This document shows positions 17,657 to 27,000 of a stretch of DNA of 36,074 nt, piece by piece (position 1 is the stretch's first letter; the number at the start of each line of letters is the position of its first letter). Source of the stretch: Chloroflexota bacterium (lineage in GTDB: Bacteria > Chloroflexota > UBA6077 > FW602-bin22 > CADDYW01); assembly GCA_019690095.1 (NCBI GenBank), contig JADGGD010000014.1, positions 1 through 36,074 of the forward strand. The letters are read 5' to 3'. Made by a program: the position numbers and the translations under genes. The notes under the pieces are model-generated. The model was not told the origin of the DNA, ran no database searches, and saw only the letters and a list, made by a program, of their open reading frames with translations.

Positions 17657-18220
17657 ATGCGATTCTGTCCGCGCTGTGCGAGTGAGCTTACCCCGCGCCT
17701 GGAGGGGGGGCGCGAGCGGCTTGCCTGTGCGCGCTGTGGCTACGTGTTCTTCGGGGAGTTCAGCATCGGTGTTGGGGGAGTGGTCATTCGAGAGGGGCGG
17801 GCTCTCCTGATCCGCCGCGGCCAGGAACCCCGCCGCGGCTGGTGGCAAATTCCCGGTGGTTATTGCGAGCACGACGAGCCGATTGACGAGGCCGTGGTCC
17901 GGGAGGTCTACGAGGAGACGGGCATCCGGGCACGGGTCGAGAATGTCCTCGGCCTCCGTCACTCCCTGGGTGCGCCGAGTGCCAACGTGTATGTGATCTT
18001 CCGCCTCACCCCGCTGGAGGGCGAGCCGCGGGCAGACGGCGACGAGATTACCGGGGTCGGCTTCTTCTCCCCCGCCGAGATCGCCGGGATGGAGAAGGTC
18101 CAGAGCCTGTCCAAATGGGCAATCAGTGCGGCTCTTGCTCGCCCTGATGGATTCGAGCGCGTCGCGGAGCCAGCGGATCTGGCCCGCCCCGGCTATACGC
18201 TCTTCGGGCTGTCGCGCTGA
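17657..18220 (+). CDS. NUDIX hydrolase with N-terminal zinc ribbon
   Basis: Hydrolyses a nucleoside diphosphate linked to another moiety. The combination of a zinc ribbon (C4, C7, C24, C27) and a NUDIX domain resembles the NudC/ADP-ribose pyrophosphatase group. The NUDIX box is perfect at residues 68-90 (GYCEHDEPIDEAVVREVYEETGI). ATG 17657 follows AAGGAGG at ideal spacing, and the 27 residues upstream in the open frame have no family match. Its 3' end overlaps the convergent isomerase-like gene by 28 bp (18193-18220). The exact substrate is open. Confidence 0.9.
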   Translation: MRFCPRCASELTPRLEGGRERLACARCGYVFFGEFSIGVGGVVIREGRALLIRRGQEPRRGWWQIPGGYCEHDEPIDEAVVREVYEETGIRARVENVLGLRHSLGAPSANVYVIFRLTPLEGEPRADGDEITGVGFFSPAEIAGMEKVQSLSKWAISAALARPDGFERVAEPADLARPGYTLFGLSR

Positions 18221-19071
18221 TCCATCGCCTCCCAGTTCTGGAGACAGCGAATCGTGGCAACCGCCCCACGCTCGGAGAAAGCCTTGCCGCCGGGAAGCCG
18301 CACTGCCTCCTCGTCCAGCGCAGTCGGACGCCAGTGCGTTTCCAGTGAGACAAATCCACTGTATCCATCCTGGCGGAGCGCCTGGAGGAAGGGAGCAACG
18401 GCCACCGCCCCCTCACCCAGCGGGACCAGACGCGGCCGTGCCGCACCGGGATCCCGGACGGCATCCTTCACGTGAACGTGGACGAGATAGTCGCGGATCT
18501 GATGGTAGCCGGTAGGGAAAGGCTCCTCAGCGGCAGTCTCGTAATAGGCATTGCAGGGATCCCAGAGCGCCCGCGCCTCCGGGCAGTCGAGGGCGGCCAG
18601 GAAGCGCGCGAGATCGCTGCCCGAGCCGATCGTGCAGGAAGACTCGTTTTCGATCGCCAGGATGACCCCCGCGGAGCGGGCAATCGCAATCGGCTCCTGA
18701 TAGGCTTCGAGCAAGGTCTCCCAGACCTCGGCCAGCGGCCGTTTCTTCCAGAAGGTGAAGGTGCGCACGATGCGTGAACCGAGGCGCAACCCCACATCGA
18801 TCGCGCGGCGAAGGATATCCAGGTGCTCCCGACGCTCCTCCGGGCTGTCGATGTCGCACTTGTACACCGGCGGCGCAACCGCGGCAATAACGAGGCCGGA
18901 GCGATCCACCGCCTCGCGCAGGCGGCGCACTGCCGCCGCGTCGAGCTGATCCACCCGGGTATCCCAGACGGTCCGGATCTCAAGGCCGTCGAGATGAAAG
19001 GCCCGCGCAACCGCGAGGACATCCTCCAGATCCTGGGAGATCTCGTCGGTAATCACGCTCCGTCGGTACAT
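18193..19071 (-). CDS. Sugar phosphate isomerase/epimerase-type TIM-barrel protein
   Basis: Xylose-isomerase-like TIM barrel (AP-endonuclease-2 superfamily), 292 residues. Conserved parts are SVITDEISQDLEDVLAVARAFHLDGLEIRTVW, ILAIENESSCTIGSGSDLARFL, ALWDPCNAYYE, VHVHVKDAV and YSGFVSLETHW, which supply the usual Glu/Asp/His metal ligands. It probably isomerises or epimerises a sugar or polyol derivative. The substrate is not deducible. ATG 19071 was chosen. A GTG 24 bp upstream is possible. It is followed by no operon partner and its end overlaps the NUDIX gene. Confidence 0.85.
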   Translation of the reverse strand: MYRRSVITDEISQDLEDVLAVARAFHLDGLEIRTVWDTRVDQLDAAAVRRLREAVDRSGLVIAAVAPPVYKCDIDSPEERREHLDILRRAIDVGLRLGSRIVRTFTFWKKRPLAEVWETLLEAYQEPIAIARSAGVILAIENESSCTIGSGSDLARFLAALDCPEARALWDPCNAYYETAAEEPFPTGYHQIRDYLVHVHVKDAVRDPGAARPRLVPLGEGAVAVAPFLQALRQDGYSGFVSLETHWRPTALDEEAVRLPGGKAFSERGAVATIRCLQNWEAMDQRDSPKSV

Positions 19072-19119
19072 CGTCCCTGCCACTCCCTCGATCACGGATA
19101 CGTCGGTCCCCGGCCGCGA

Positions 19120-19908
19120 TCACGGCTGGTCAGGCTCCATATCCCGGCGCACCGGAACACCGCGCTCCGCGAGGTAGTCTTTCGCCTGGCGGATGCGATA
19201 GCGGCCGTAGTGGAAGATCGAGGCCACCAGGACAGCATCCGCCTTCCCAACAGTCAGGGCATCGTAGAGATGGCCGAGCTCGCCCGCACCGCCCGAGGCG
19301 ATTACCGGAATGGCCACCGCATCAGCGACAGCCGCCGTCAGCGCCAGGTCGTAACCGGCGAGGGTTCCATCGGCATCCATCGAGGTCAGCAGGATCTCAC
19401 CTGCCCCGAGATCGGCCACCCGACGAGCCCACTCGACCGCATCCAGGCCAGTCGGCGTCCGTCCACCGTGCGTGTACACCAGCCATTGGGGCGGATCAGC
19501 ACCGTGTACCCGACGGGCATCAATTGCCACAACGATACACTGGCTCCCAAACCGCTCGGCGGCCTGCCGTACCAGATCTGGGGTCGCGACCGCCGCGGTA
19601 TTGATCGCGACTTTGTCAGCTCCCGCCGCGAGCATGCGCCGGACATCTTCGACCGTGCGGATACCGCCCCCGACCGTCAGCGGGATGAATACCTGATCCG
19701 CGGTCCGCTCGACCACATCCACCATCGTCTCCCGGTGATCCGCACTCGCAGTTATGTCAAGAAAAACCAGCTCATCCGCGCCCTCGGCATCATAGAAGGC
19801 GGCCAGCTCGACCGGATCACCGGCATCACGGAGGTGAGCAAACTCGATCCCCTTGACTACCCGGCCGTTGGTTACGTCGAGACACGGGATGATGCGCCGC
19901 GTCAGCAC
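19120..19908 (-). CDS. hisF: Imidazole glycerol phosphate synthase cyclase subunit
   Basis: Cyclase half of IGP synthase in histidine synthesis. It uses PRFAR and ammonia from HisH to make IGP and AICAR. The 262-residue (beta/alpha)8 barrel has catalytic Asp11 (IIPCLDV) and the second Asp in [11 protein letters not shown], plus the repeated phosphate-binding turns VGGGIRT and IASGGAGEL. The GTG at 19908 is right after GGGAGG and gives the standard N-terminus [11 protein letters not shown]. It lies 76 bp downstream of hisA on the same strand. hisH is not in the window. Confidence 0.96.
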   Translation of the reverse strand: MLTRRIIPCLDVTNGRVVKGIEFAHLRDAGDPVELAAFYDAEGADELVFLDITASADHRETMVDVVERTADQVFIPLTVGGGIRTVEDVRRMLAAGADKVAINTAAVATPDLVRQAAERFGSQCIVVAIDARRVHGADPPQWLVYTHGGRTPTGLDAVEWARRVADLGAGEILLTSMDADGTLAGYDLALTAAVADAVAIPVIASGGAGELGHLYDALTVGKADAVLVASIFHYGRYRIRQAKDYLAERGVPVRRDMEPDQP

Positions 19909-19984
19909 GCCGCCTCCCGTCTGTCGCCCCGGCCGACGCGGCTGCGGCAAGGCGCCCCTGAACCCACCGCTTCCTCCATCGCGA

Positions 19985-20698
19985 TCACTCATCGAGCGCC
20001 AGGGCATCGGCTAGTCGGACTGCGCCGGTGTACAGCGCCTGTCCCACGATAACGCCCTCGACGCCCACTGCCTGGAGGCGGCGCAGGTGCTCTATGCTGG
20101 CCACCCCACCCGAGGCGATCACCGGAACCGGCACAGCGGCGACGATCTCAGCCGTCGCGGTATAGTTCGGCTCGGTCAGGGTACCGTCGCGCTCGATATC
20201 GGTGTAGATCAGGCAGGAGGCACCGTCGAGCACAACATCTCGGGCAACTGATTTTGCCGGGCGCTCCGACCTCTGCTGCCACCCCCGCGTCATGACAATA
20301 CCGCCCCGGGCATCGATCGCCACCGCTACCCGCCCGGGCCAGCGCGCCGCGGCCATCGCGACCAGCGACCGATCCTCAACCGCGGCAGTTCCCAGGACCA
20401 CCCGCGCGGCCCCGAGCTCCAGCACGGTAGCGATCGCCTCGATCGTCCGCAGCCCGCCTCCGACCTGAACCGGAATCTCGACCGCCCGGATAATCTCGCC
20501 AATGGCCTTCAGGTTGCGCGGTGCGCCGTGGTAGGCACCATCGAGATCCACGACGTGGAGAAGGCGTGCCCCTTCATCCTCCCAGCGCCGAGCAAGCCGG
20601 GCGGGCTGATCGCTGTACACGGTGACACGGTGGTAGTCTCCCTGGTACAATCGGACACAGCGACCGTCTTTCACGTCAATCGCTGGAATAATCTGCAT
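19985..20698 (-). CDS. hisA: ProFAR isomerase (HisA)
   Basis: Phosphoribosylformimino-AICAR-phosphate ribotide isomerase of histidine synthesis, 237 residues. It starts with [22 protein letters not shown], carrying catalytic Asp8, and contains [29 protein letters not shown] (second catalytic Asp) and VIASGGVAS. The ATG at 20698 has AGGA 8 nt upstream. The longer upstream frame is unlike the family. It forms an operon with hisF downstream. A minus-strand promoter candidate lies at 20799-20807. Confidence 0.96.
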   Translation of the reverse strand: MQIIPAIDVKDGRCVRLYQGDYHRVTVYSDQPARLARRWEDEGARLLHVVDLDGAYHGAPRNLKAIGEIIRAVEIPVQVGGGLRTIEAIATVLELGAARVVLGTAAVEDRSLVAMAAARWPGRVAVAIDARGGIVMTRGWQQRSERPAKSVARDVVLDGASCLIYTDIERDGTLTEPNYTATAEIVAAVPVPVIASGGVASIEHLRRLQAVGVEGVIVGQALYTGAVRLADALALDE

Positions 20699-20798
20699 TG
20701 CCCGCTTCCTATTGCTCGTGAGCTCTCCGGCGCGCTGACGTGAATCGCCATCGCGCGGTCGGCCGCCGCGCCGCGCGGACGCGGCAATGGCCATCTCC

Positions 20799-20807
20799 AT
20801 CATACCA
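20799..20807 (-). promoter_or_regulatory. Extended -10 of hisA-hisF
   Basis: The minus strand reads TGgTATGAT, 100 bp before the hisA ATG. No convincing -35 box is present. It lies in the spacer to the divergent FAD oxidase gene. Confidence 0.45.
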
Positions 20808-20829
20808 GATCGCGATCAGGACAGGTTCG

Positions 20830-22284
20830 GTGCCAGCCTCACGCGCCCTCATTGCGGATCTGTGCGCGGTTCTCCCGCGCGGCCGCGTCCTGACCGAGCC
20901 GGAAGACCTGCTGGTTCACGGCTATGACGGTACCTGGCTCGACCAGACGCCAGATGTTGTCGTCGCGGTAACGAGCACCGAGGAAATCGCAGCGGTCCTG
21001 CGGATCGCCCGCCGCCACCAGATGCCGGTTATCCCACGCGGCGGCGGATCGGGCCTTGCGGGTGGCGCGGTCCCGCACGCGGGGGGAATTGTCCTGAGCA
21101 CGACCCTGATGCACCATATTCTGGCCCTCGATGCGCACTCTCTCACTGCCGTGGTTCAGCCCGGTGTGGTCAATGCGGCGCTCCAGGCCGCGGCCGAGCG
21201 CCACGGCCTGTTCTACCCGCCGGATCCGGCGAGCCTGAACCAGGCAACGATTGGCGGTAATGTGGCAACCAGTGCGAGCGGGCCCCGGTGCCTCAAGTAT
21301 GGCGGGACGAAGGACTACGTGATCGGCCTGGAGGTCGTTCTCCCCGACGGTGACGTGGTGCGTCTGGGAGGCCGTTCCCACCAGCCGGGGCCAGACCATC
21401 ACCTCCTGCGCCTCTTCGTTGGATCGGAGGGCACGCTCGGCGTCATCTCCGAGGTGACCGTCCGGCTCCTGCCCAAGCCAGCCGCCCGCGGAACAGTGAT
21501 GGCCGCGTTCGATCACCTGGAGGAAGCTGCCCGGGCGGTGGGCACGGTCCTCAGCGGGGGGATCCTCCCGCTCGCACTCGAGATGATGGACCAGATCACC
21601 TTGCGATGCGTCGAGGAGTACCTGCAGGCCGGCCTCCCGACCGAGAGCGAAGCCGTGCTCCTGATCGACGTAGACGGCGACGAGATGAGCATCCCCGATC
21701 AGTTAGACACCGTCGTCCAGGCGTGCCGCTCGGCTGGCGCTACGATCGTCGAGCCGGCCAGCTCAGAGGAGGACAGCGCTCGGCTGTGGCGTGCCCGTCG
21801 CTCGACGTCATCGTCGTTCGGCCGCATCCGCCCGAACAAGCTGGGCGAGGATATCTCGGTCCCCCGGAGCGCGATCCCGGCCATGGTGCGGGCGGTCCAG
21901 GAGATTGCCGCGCGCTACAATCTTCTCATCCCCCTTTTCGGCCATATCGGCGACGGCAACCTTCACCCGAACATCCTCTGTGACCTGCGCGACGCGGCAG
22001 AGATGGAGCGGGTGGCCCTGGCGGCTCGGGAGATCTTTGCTGAGGCCCTCCGCCTCGGCGGTACCCTTTCGGGCGAGCACGGCATCGGCCTGCTCAAGCG
22101 GGCCTTCATGCCGGCAAGCGTGGATTCCGCTGCCCTGGCGTTGATGCGGCAGATCAAGCGTACGCTCGACCCGGACAACCTCCTGAACCCGGGGAAACTC
22201 CTTAGCGACGTGGCTCTGTCCCCGGTTCTGACGATCGGTGACGGGCGCGCTACGCCCGGGTTTGCCGTCTCACCGGGAAGCTGA
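20830..22284 (+). CDS. FAD-linked oxidase, GlcD/D-lactate dehydrogenase type
   Basis: Flavoprotein of the FAD_binding_4 (VAO/PCMH) family that oxidises glycolate, D-lactate or another 2-hydroxy acid. With GTG 20830 it has 484 residues, the usual GlcD size. The FAD site includes PVIPRGGGSGLAGGAVP and PPDPASLNQATIGGNVATSASGPRCLKYGGTKDYV, and VGSEGTLGVISEVTVRLLPKP follows. The C-terminal cap has FGHIGDGNLHPN and SGEHGIGLLKR. An earlier GTG at 20740 is possible but adds a family-unlike Arg-rich stretch. No glcE/glcF is adjacent. Its last codons contain the tRNA-Val promoter. Confidence 0.9.
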   Translation: MPASRALIADLCAVLPRGRVLTEPEDLLVHGYDGTWLDQTPDVVVAVTSTEEIAAVLRIARRHQMPVIPRGGGSGLAGGAVPHAGGIVLSTTLMHHILALDAHSLTAVVQPGVVNAALQAAAERHGLFYPPDPASLNQATIGGNVATSASGPRCLKYGGTKDYVIGLEVVLPDGDVVRLGGRSHQPGPDHHLLRLFVGSEGTLGVISEVTVRLLPKPAARGTVMAAFDHLEEAARAVGTVLSGGILPLALEMMDQITLRCVEEYLQAGLPTESEAVLLIDVDGDEMSIPDQLDTVVQACRSAGATIVEPASSEEDSARLWRARRSTSSSFGRIRPNKLGEDISVPRSAIPAMVRAVQEIAARYNLLIPLFGHIGDGNLHPNILCDLRDAAEMERVALAAREIFAEALRLGGTLSGEHGIGLLKRAFMPASVDSAALALMRQIKRTLDPDNLLNPGKLLSDVALSPVLTIGDGRATPGFAVSPGS

Positions 22285-22290
22285 TATGAT
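22262..22290 (+). promoter_or_regulatory. tRNA-Val promoter
   Basis: TTGCCG (22262-22267), a 17 bp spacer and TATGAT (22285-22290) with a TGa extension. It overlaps the last codons and the stop of the upstream oxidase gene and ends 17 bp before the tRNA. Confidence 0.65.
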
Positions 22291-22307
22291 ACACACAGGA
22301 TGAGAGC

Positions 22308-22383
22308 GGGCAATTAGCTCAGTGGGTAGAGCACACGGCTTACATCCGTGCGGTCGGGGGTTCGAGTCCCTCATTGCCCACCA
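22308..22383 (+). tRNA. tRNA-Val (anticodon UAC)
   Basis: A complete 76-base cloverleaf: acceptor GGGCAAT/ATTGCCC with discriminator A and encoded CCA, D stem GCTC/GAGC, anticodon stem CACGG/CCGTG with loop CTTACAT (anticodon TAC, reads GUA), and T loop TTCGAGT closed by GGGGG/CCCTC with one G-U. It marks the boundary between core genes and the accessory region that follows. Confidence 0.97.
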
Positions 22384-22694
22384 GAGACTGGTCGACCTCT
22401 TTGCGCGGTGCCGTCGCGGCGATGCTGGTAACGCGCTATCGCTCGGACAGGCGGCACGGTATCCTCTCGGCAGAAACCTCCTCACCTCGTTCTTGCTGTC
22501 CCGGTGGATGAGGCAGGTCGACGACAGGCTTCCGTCAGGCCGGGTTCGGTGGAACAGAGGCATTCCCAGGTAGCGCAGCAGACGATTGGCCAGACCGGAT
22601 TATCCACAGCGCCTCGGGTAACGGCCAAGAATAGGACAGAGTGTCCGGCCGGGATAGCTGCTCACGAGGCGCAGAGGGACGCGGTCAAAGCGTA
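22384..22694. other. Non-coding stretch downstream of tRNA-Val
   Basis: This is 311 bp without a credible gene between the tRNA and the decayed transposase. It holds repeat copy A (22511-22596). No duplicated tRNA 3' end and no integrase gene was seen. Confidence 0.4.
22511..22596 (+). repeat. Dispersed ~85 bp direct repeat, copy A
   Basis: Begins with AGGCAGGTCG and contains the invariant block GGCCGGGTTCGGTGGAACAG. It matches 30242-30327 in the same orientation with about six substitutions and small end differences, roughly 93% identity by eye. The repeat has no stable reading frame. A short stem CCA..CCG/CGG..TGG can be drawn in its centre in copy B. Its nature (MITE-like, recombination scar or RNA element) is unknown. 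Confidence 0.8.
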
Positions 22695-23650
22695 CTAGTA
22701 GACGTGGCCGCCGACCTTTAGAGCCGCGAGGTGGAGCATCTCCAGGCGTACTGGCGCAATGACGGACCTGGGGGCGCCGGTCGCTTTTTGCTAAGCGACG
22801 GCCCCGGCGAGGACAGCCTGTGCGAGGGGCGTGAGCCGAGAGCTGATCGCCCGGCCGAAGGTATACGTCACCCCGTGCCCCTTGCAGAACCGGTCGACGC
22901 GCGGAAGGGCGAAGCCGCTGTCGGCGCGCAGCTCGATCGGGACGTGGGGCCAGCGTGCTCAGAGGGGACGGACCAGCCGGCCCAGGATGAGCACGGCGGC
23001 GCGGTTTGCGTGGACGGTGCCGGGGCGCAGGATGGCAGTGATGAGGTGCGCCGTGCCACCGTCGAAGACCAGGAGGGGATGGGACATATGCTGGCGGTCG
23101 TAGCCCTGGTAGCCGGAGCCCTCCCGGTCGCCGTGCGTCGGGTCATCGGTGCTGTCGCAGTCGCGGAGAATCCGCGGCGAGGGCCGTCGTGCTCGCGCTG
23201 GCGCAGGTACAGGGTGACTAACGCCAAGGCGAGGCGCTTGCAGATGCGCCGATCGACGCAGTTGTCCAGGCGCGAGAGGGTAGGCCGATTGGCAAGGTCG
23301 TGGCCGGATTCGGGAAGTTGGCCGCAGACGGGCGTGAAAAGCGGATCCGCCCGCAGGGCGTCAGCGTCGTCCTGGTCCTCCTCGCCACAGGCCAGCTGGA
23401 AGACCCGCCGGACGAGCATCTCGAGGCTGTGGCGGGAGCGGCTCGGATCCGCGCGCCCGTCGGTCAGGTACCGCGCGAAAGCGGAACAGAGAGCCAACTC
23501 CTTCTCCGCCTCGGCGAGCCAGGGCAACCCACCGTCCGAGGTCAAGCAACCGTCACGAAAGCCGCATCGAGCGGACGGTCCGTCTGGGCAGCGAAGGGGG
23601 ACGTACGCAGGCCCTCTGGGTTCAGTCAAGACGCTGTACAACTCGACCAT
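22695..23650 (-). pseudogene. Decayed IS1380-family transposase
   Basis: The N-terminal half reads in one frame: LTSDGGLPWLAEAEKELAL, HSLEMLVRRVFQLACGEEDQDDADALR, and QLPESGHDLANRPTLSRLDNCVDRR, matching IS1380 transposases. Near 23180 the homology moves to another frame (ILRDCDSTDDPTHGDREG, containing the catalytic DSTDD region). It reaches a stop and frame change near 22960, resumes as PHVPIELRADSGFALPRVDRF (the second catalytic Asp), then stops again near 22795. The expected ~150 following residues are missing, and only a C-terminal fragment LEMLHLAALKVGGHVY remains. It is therefore inactive. Confidence 0.8.
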
Positions 23651-23996
23651 AACGCCGCAGGTTTTCGCTTACACCCCCTTCATGAATAATCCGGGCTAGC
23701 CATCGACACCTGGACCTTCGGAGAGCGGCATGGGTGAGCCGAGTCAGAGAGCATACGCTCTGGCTTTCTTGAGGGCAGTCGCCTTGCGGTATGATGTCGA
23801 CCTGACCACAATAATACGGCTGGGTCTCACGTCATACGCTCCATACGTTGGGCGCAGTGCGCGGTTGCGAAGCTGCATTCCCGATGGATACCATCAGGGC
23901 ACCTCTTTACACCTTCGACGAGCAGTTTCCCGCTGATGGGCTGAACCTCCACCGCCCGTCGGGATAGCCCCACCTACCGCGGGAGCCAGGCCTCTT

Positions 23997-24025
23997 TTGC
24001 TACCTAACTCGGAGTGTGCTAGACT
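23997..24025 (+). promoter_or_regulatory. Promoter of the LAL regulator gene
   Basis: TTGCTA (23997-24002), a 17 bp spacer and TAGACT (24020-24025) with a TGc extension. Transcription would begin near 24032, inside the operator cluster. Confidence 0.6.
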
Positions 24026-24053
24026 GCTTTTCGTCCTAACCGGTTAGGTAGCA
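23998..24053. promoter_or_regulatory. Candidate operator cluster with CCTAAC half-sites
   Basis: TGCTACCTAAC (23998-24008) is exactly repeated in inverted form as GTTAGGTAGCA (24043-24053). The second arm overlaps a perfect 14 bp palindrome, CCTAAC-CG-GTTAGG (24035-24048). The half-sites CCTAAC are 32 bp apart, about three helical turns, on both sides of the promoter -10. The layout suggests repression or autoregulation. The RNA could also form a large stem near the start codon. Confidence 0.6.
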
Positions 24054-24063
24054 TCAATCGCGG

Positions 24064-27000
24064 ATGGAGCCGTGCATGCCCCGGCGCGCACCGTACCTGC
24101 TCCGCTGGTGCCCAGAGACCGGCGCCTACGACCTGCGAAACGGCGCCGATGGCGAGCCTCTGGAGATCACACCGGATGGCCCAGCCTGGATCGATTGGCT
24201 CAGCGGCGTCGTGTCGTTCTCGTTTCAGAGCCGATCTGGCGACGTCTGCACGGTCCGCAAGGAGACGGTGCAGCGCGGCGGCACCTACTGGTACGCCTAT
24301 CGCCGGGCAGGCGGTCGGATGGCCAAGCGCTATCTCGGTCGAACTGCCGACGTCTCGCTGGCGCGGTTGGAAGAGGTCGCCGCGGCACTGGCCAGTCTCG
24401 CCGACGATGCCCTCGCCAACGGTACTGGGGGCGAGCCTCGGGCAGCAGTTGATTCGGTCGCCAGTGACCGAACCGCCCACGCAGTGCCGGCGGCCGAGCC
24501 CGATCCGGGGAGCCGACGAGTGGTGACGACTAACGTCACGTCGCCCTCGACGGTCGTCCTGTCGACCAAGCTGCACGTGCCGCGCGCCCCCAGCCGTCTG
24601 CTCAGCCGTCCACGCGTCTTCCAGCGGCTGGATCGCGGGCTGGAGCGTCCGCTGACCGTCCTCGCAGCCCCGGCCGGCTTCGGGAAGACAACAGCGCTCT
24701 GCGCCTGGCTCCCGCGCGTGCCAGGCCCGGCTGCCTGGGTGTCGCTGGACGCTGGCGACAACGATCCGATCCAGTTCTGGACCTACGTCCTGACCGCGCT
24801 CGAAAGTGCTCACCCCGGCGTTGCTACCACGCCGCTGGCGATGCTTCAGCTTCCCCATCCACCGCCGCTCGCGACTGTGCTCCGTACCCTGATCAACGCC
24901 ATCGCCGCGCTGGCCGACGACGTTGTCCTCGTCCTCGATGACTATCACCTGATTACCGCGCCGGCGATCCACGAATCCATCGCTCTCCTGCTCGCGCATC
25001 CCCCGCCTCAGCTGCACCTCTACCTGGCCAGCCGGAGCGAGCCGCCGCTCCCGCTCGCCCGCCTCCGCGCGTACGACCAGGTGAGCGAGATCCGCGCCGA
25101 CGACCTGCGTTTTCAGCCGGACGAGGTGGCGGCCTGGCTCGGTGAGGTCATGGGGCTGCGCCTGTCGGCCGAGGACACTGCCCGGCTCGCCGAGCGAACT
25201 GACGGCTGGGCCGCGGGCCTCCAGCTGGCTGCGCTGTCGCTCCAGGGTCACCCGGATCCGTCGCGATTCATCGCCAGCTTCGGCGGCAGTCATCGCTACG
25301 TCCTGACCTACCTGGGAGACGAGGTCCTGGCCGCCCAGCCACCCGAGGTCCAGTCGTTTCTGGTTCAGACCGCGATTCTCGAGCGGCTGTGTGGGCCGCT
25401 GTGCGACGCGCTCACCGGCCAGCACGACGGGCAGGCGATGCTCATCCGCCTGGAGCAGGCAAATCTCTTCCTGATCCGTCTCGACGACGAAGGGCGCTGG
25501 TACCGCTATGATCACCTCTTTCGAGATCTGCTGCGCCACCGGCTTCGCGAGGAGCGCTCGGCCGAGATCCCTGATCTGCACCGGCGCGCCGCGGGTTGGC
25601 TGGAAGGCGAGGGGTTGATCGTCGAGGCCGTGGAGCACCTACTTGCGATTCCCGACATGGAGGAGGCAGCGCGTCTGATCGAGGAGGCAGCACGCGGGAT
25701 GCTCGCGCGCAACGAATGCGCGGCCGTGCTGAGTCTGGTCGGACGACTTCCCGAAGAGGCCATCGCTGCCCGACCACGCCTCTGTCTGTATTACGCCGGG
25801 GCACTCCTGTCATCCGGATGGCTCGACGACGCCGAGCACTGGGTTGCCCGAGCCGAGAGCTGGTTCGCCTCCGCGGCCGAGCAGAAGGATTCGGCCACCC
25901 GCGACTCGGACGGACGAGACCTCGACGGCGAGGTGGCGAGTCTGAGGGCGGCACTCGCGGCGATGCGGGCTGATGCCGCCACGGCGATCCATTACGCTCA
26001 AATCGCCCTCGAAACGCTGCCCGAGCAAGACGTGTTCAGCCGCGCCAGCGCTGTCCTCGCGCTCGGCCTTGCCTATGACATCAGCGGCGATCTGCCAGCG
26101 GCGAACAACGCCCTGGTCGAAGCGAGCCGCTTGAGCTTCGCGGCCGAAAATCTGCCGATGGCAACGCTGGCGCTGCGGCTCCGCGCCTATGTGCTGATGA
26201 GCCAGGGGCGCCTGCGCCAGGCCGCGGACCTTCTGCATCAGGTCATCCAGGTGAGTGAGGCGCGGGGCGGGCCCCTGGCCGCGCTGGCCGGAGGAGCCTA
26301 TTCTGGCCTGAGCACCGTGCTGTACGAGTGCAACGACCTCGTCGGAGCTAGGCTCGCCGCCGAGAAAGCGGTCGCGCTGGGCGAGCAGTGGGCAAACCCC
26401 GAAGACGAGATCGACGGCCTCGTACGTCTGATGCTTGTCCATCAGGCGGAGGGCCAGTCGAGGGTAGCGGCCGAAGTTGCTCAGCGCATCGAGCAGATCG
26501 TCCACTCAAACGCAGTCTTCCCCTGGACCCGGGCGCTCGCTACCGCGGCTGGTGCACTTCTGGCCCTCCGCCAGGGACGCCTCGTCGACGCCGAGCGCTG
26601 GGCCGATGAGTACGAGCTGAGCACCGCCGACGACGCGCCGGATAGCACGAGTCTGTCTCAGATCTTCGAGCGCATCGTGTACGCGCGCATCCTGATCGCG
26701 AGGCAAAGCCTGGCCGAGGCGACCGAGCTGCTGGGGCACCTGCAGCAACAGGCCGAGACCGAAGCACGAATCGGGAACCTGGTTGGCATACTCGCCCTGC
26801 AGGCGCTCGTCTGGCAGGCGCGAGGCGAGTCCGCAACGGCGCTCGAAACGCTCGAGCGGGCCGTCTCACTCGCCTTGCCGGAGGGCTACATTCGGGTCTT
26901 CGTCGACGAGGGCGCGCCGATGCGCTCGCTGCTCGCTCGGCTGCGCGAAAGGCAGCAAAAAGGAAGCATCCCCCGCCGCTACATCGATACACTGCTTGCC

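Larger units (their letters stand above)
23651..24063. other. Non-coding stretch and control region upstream of the LAL regulator
   Basis: This is 413 bp. It contains a short open frame (23730-23936) with no recognisable homology or good RBS, and terminal inverted repeats of the IS were not identified. The last 65 bp hold the regulator promoter and operator. Confidence 0.4.

Noticed and set aside
18823-20052. 409-residue plus-strand open frame opposite the isomerase-like, hisF and hisA genes
   Set aside because: It runs antisense through confident genes on the minus strand.
22731-23699. 322-residue plus-strand open frame in the IS region
   Set aside because: Shadow of the decayed IS1380 transposase, whose family motifs are on the minus strand.
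23730-23936. 68-residue open frame upstream of the LAL regulator
   Set aside because: No homology, weak RBS and low-information context next to IS debris. Not supported as a gene.
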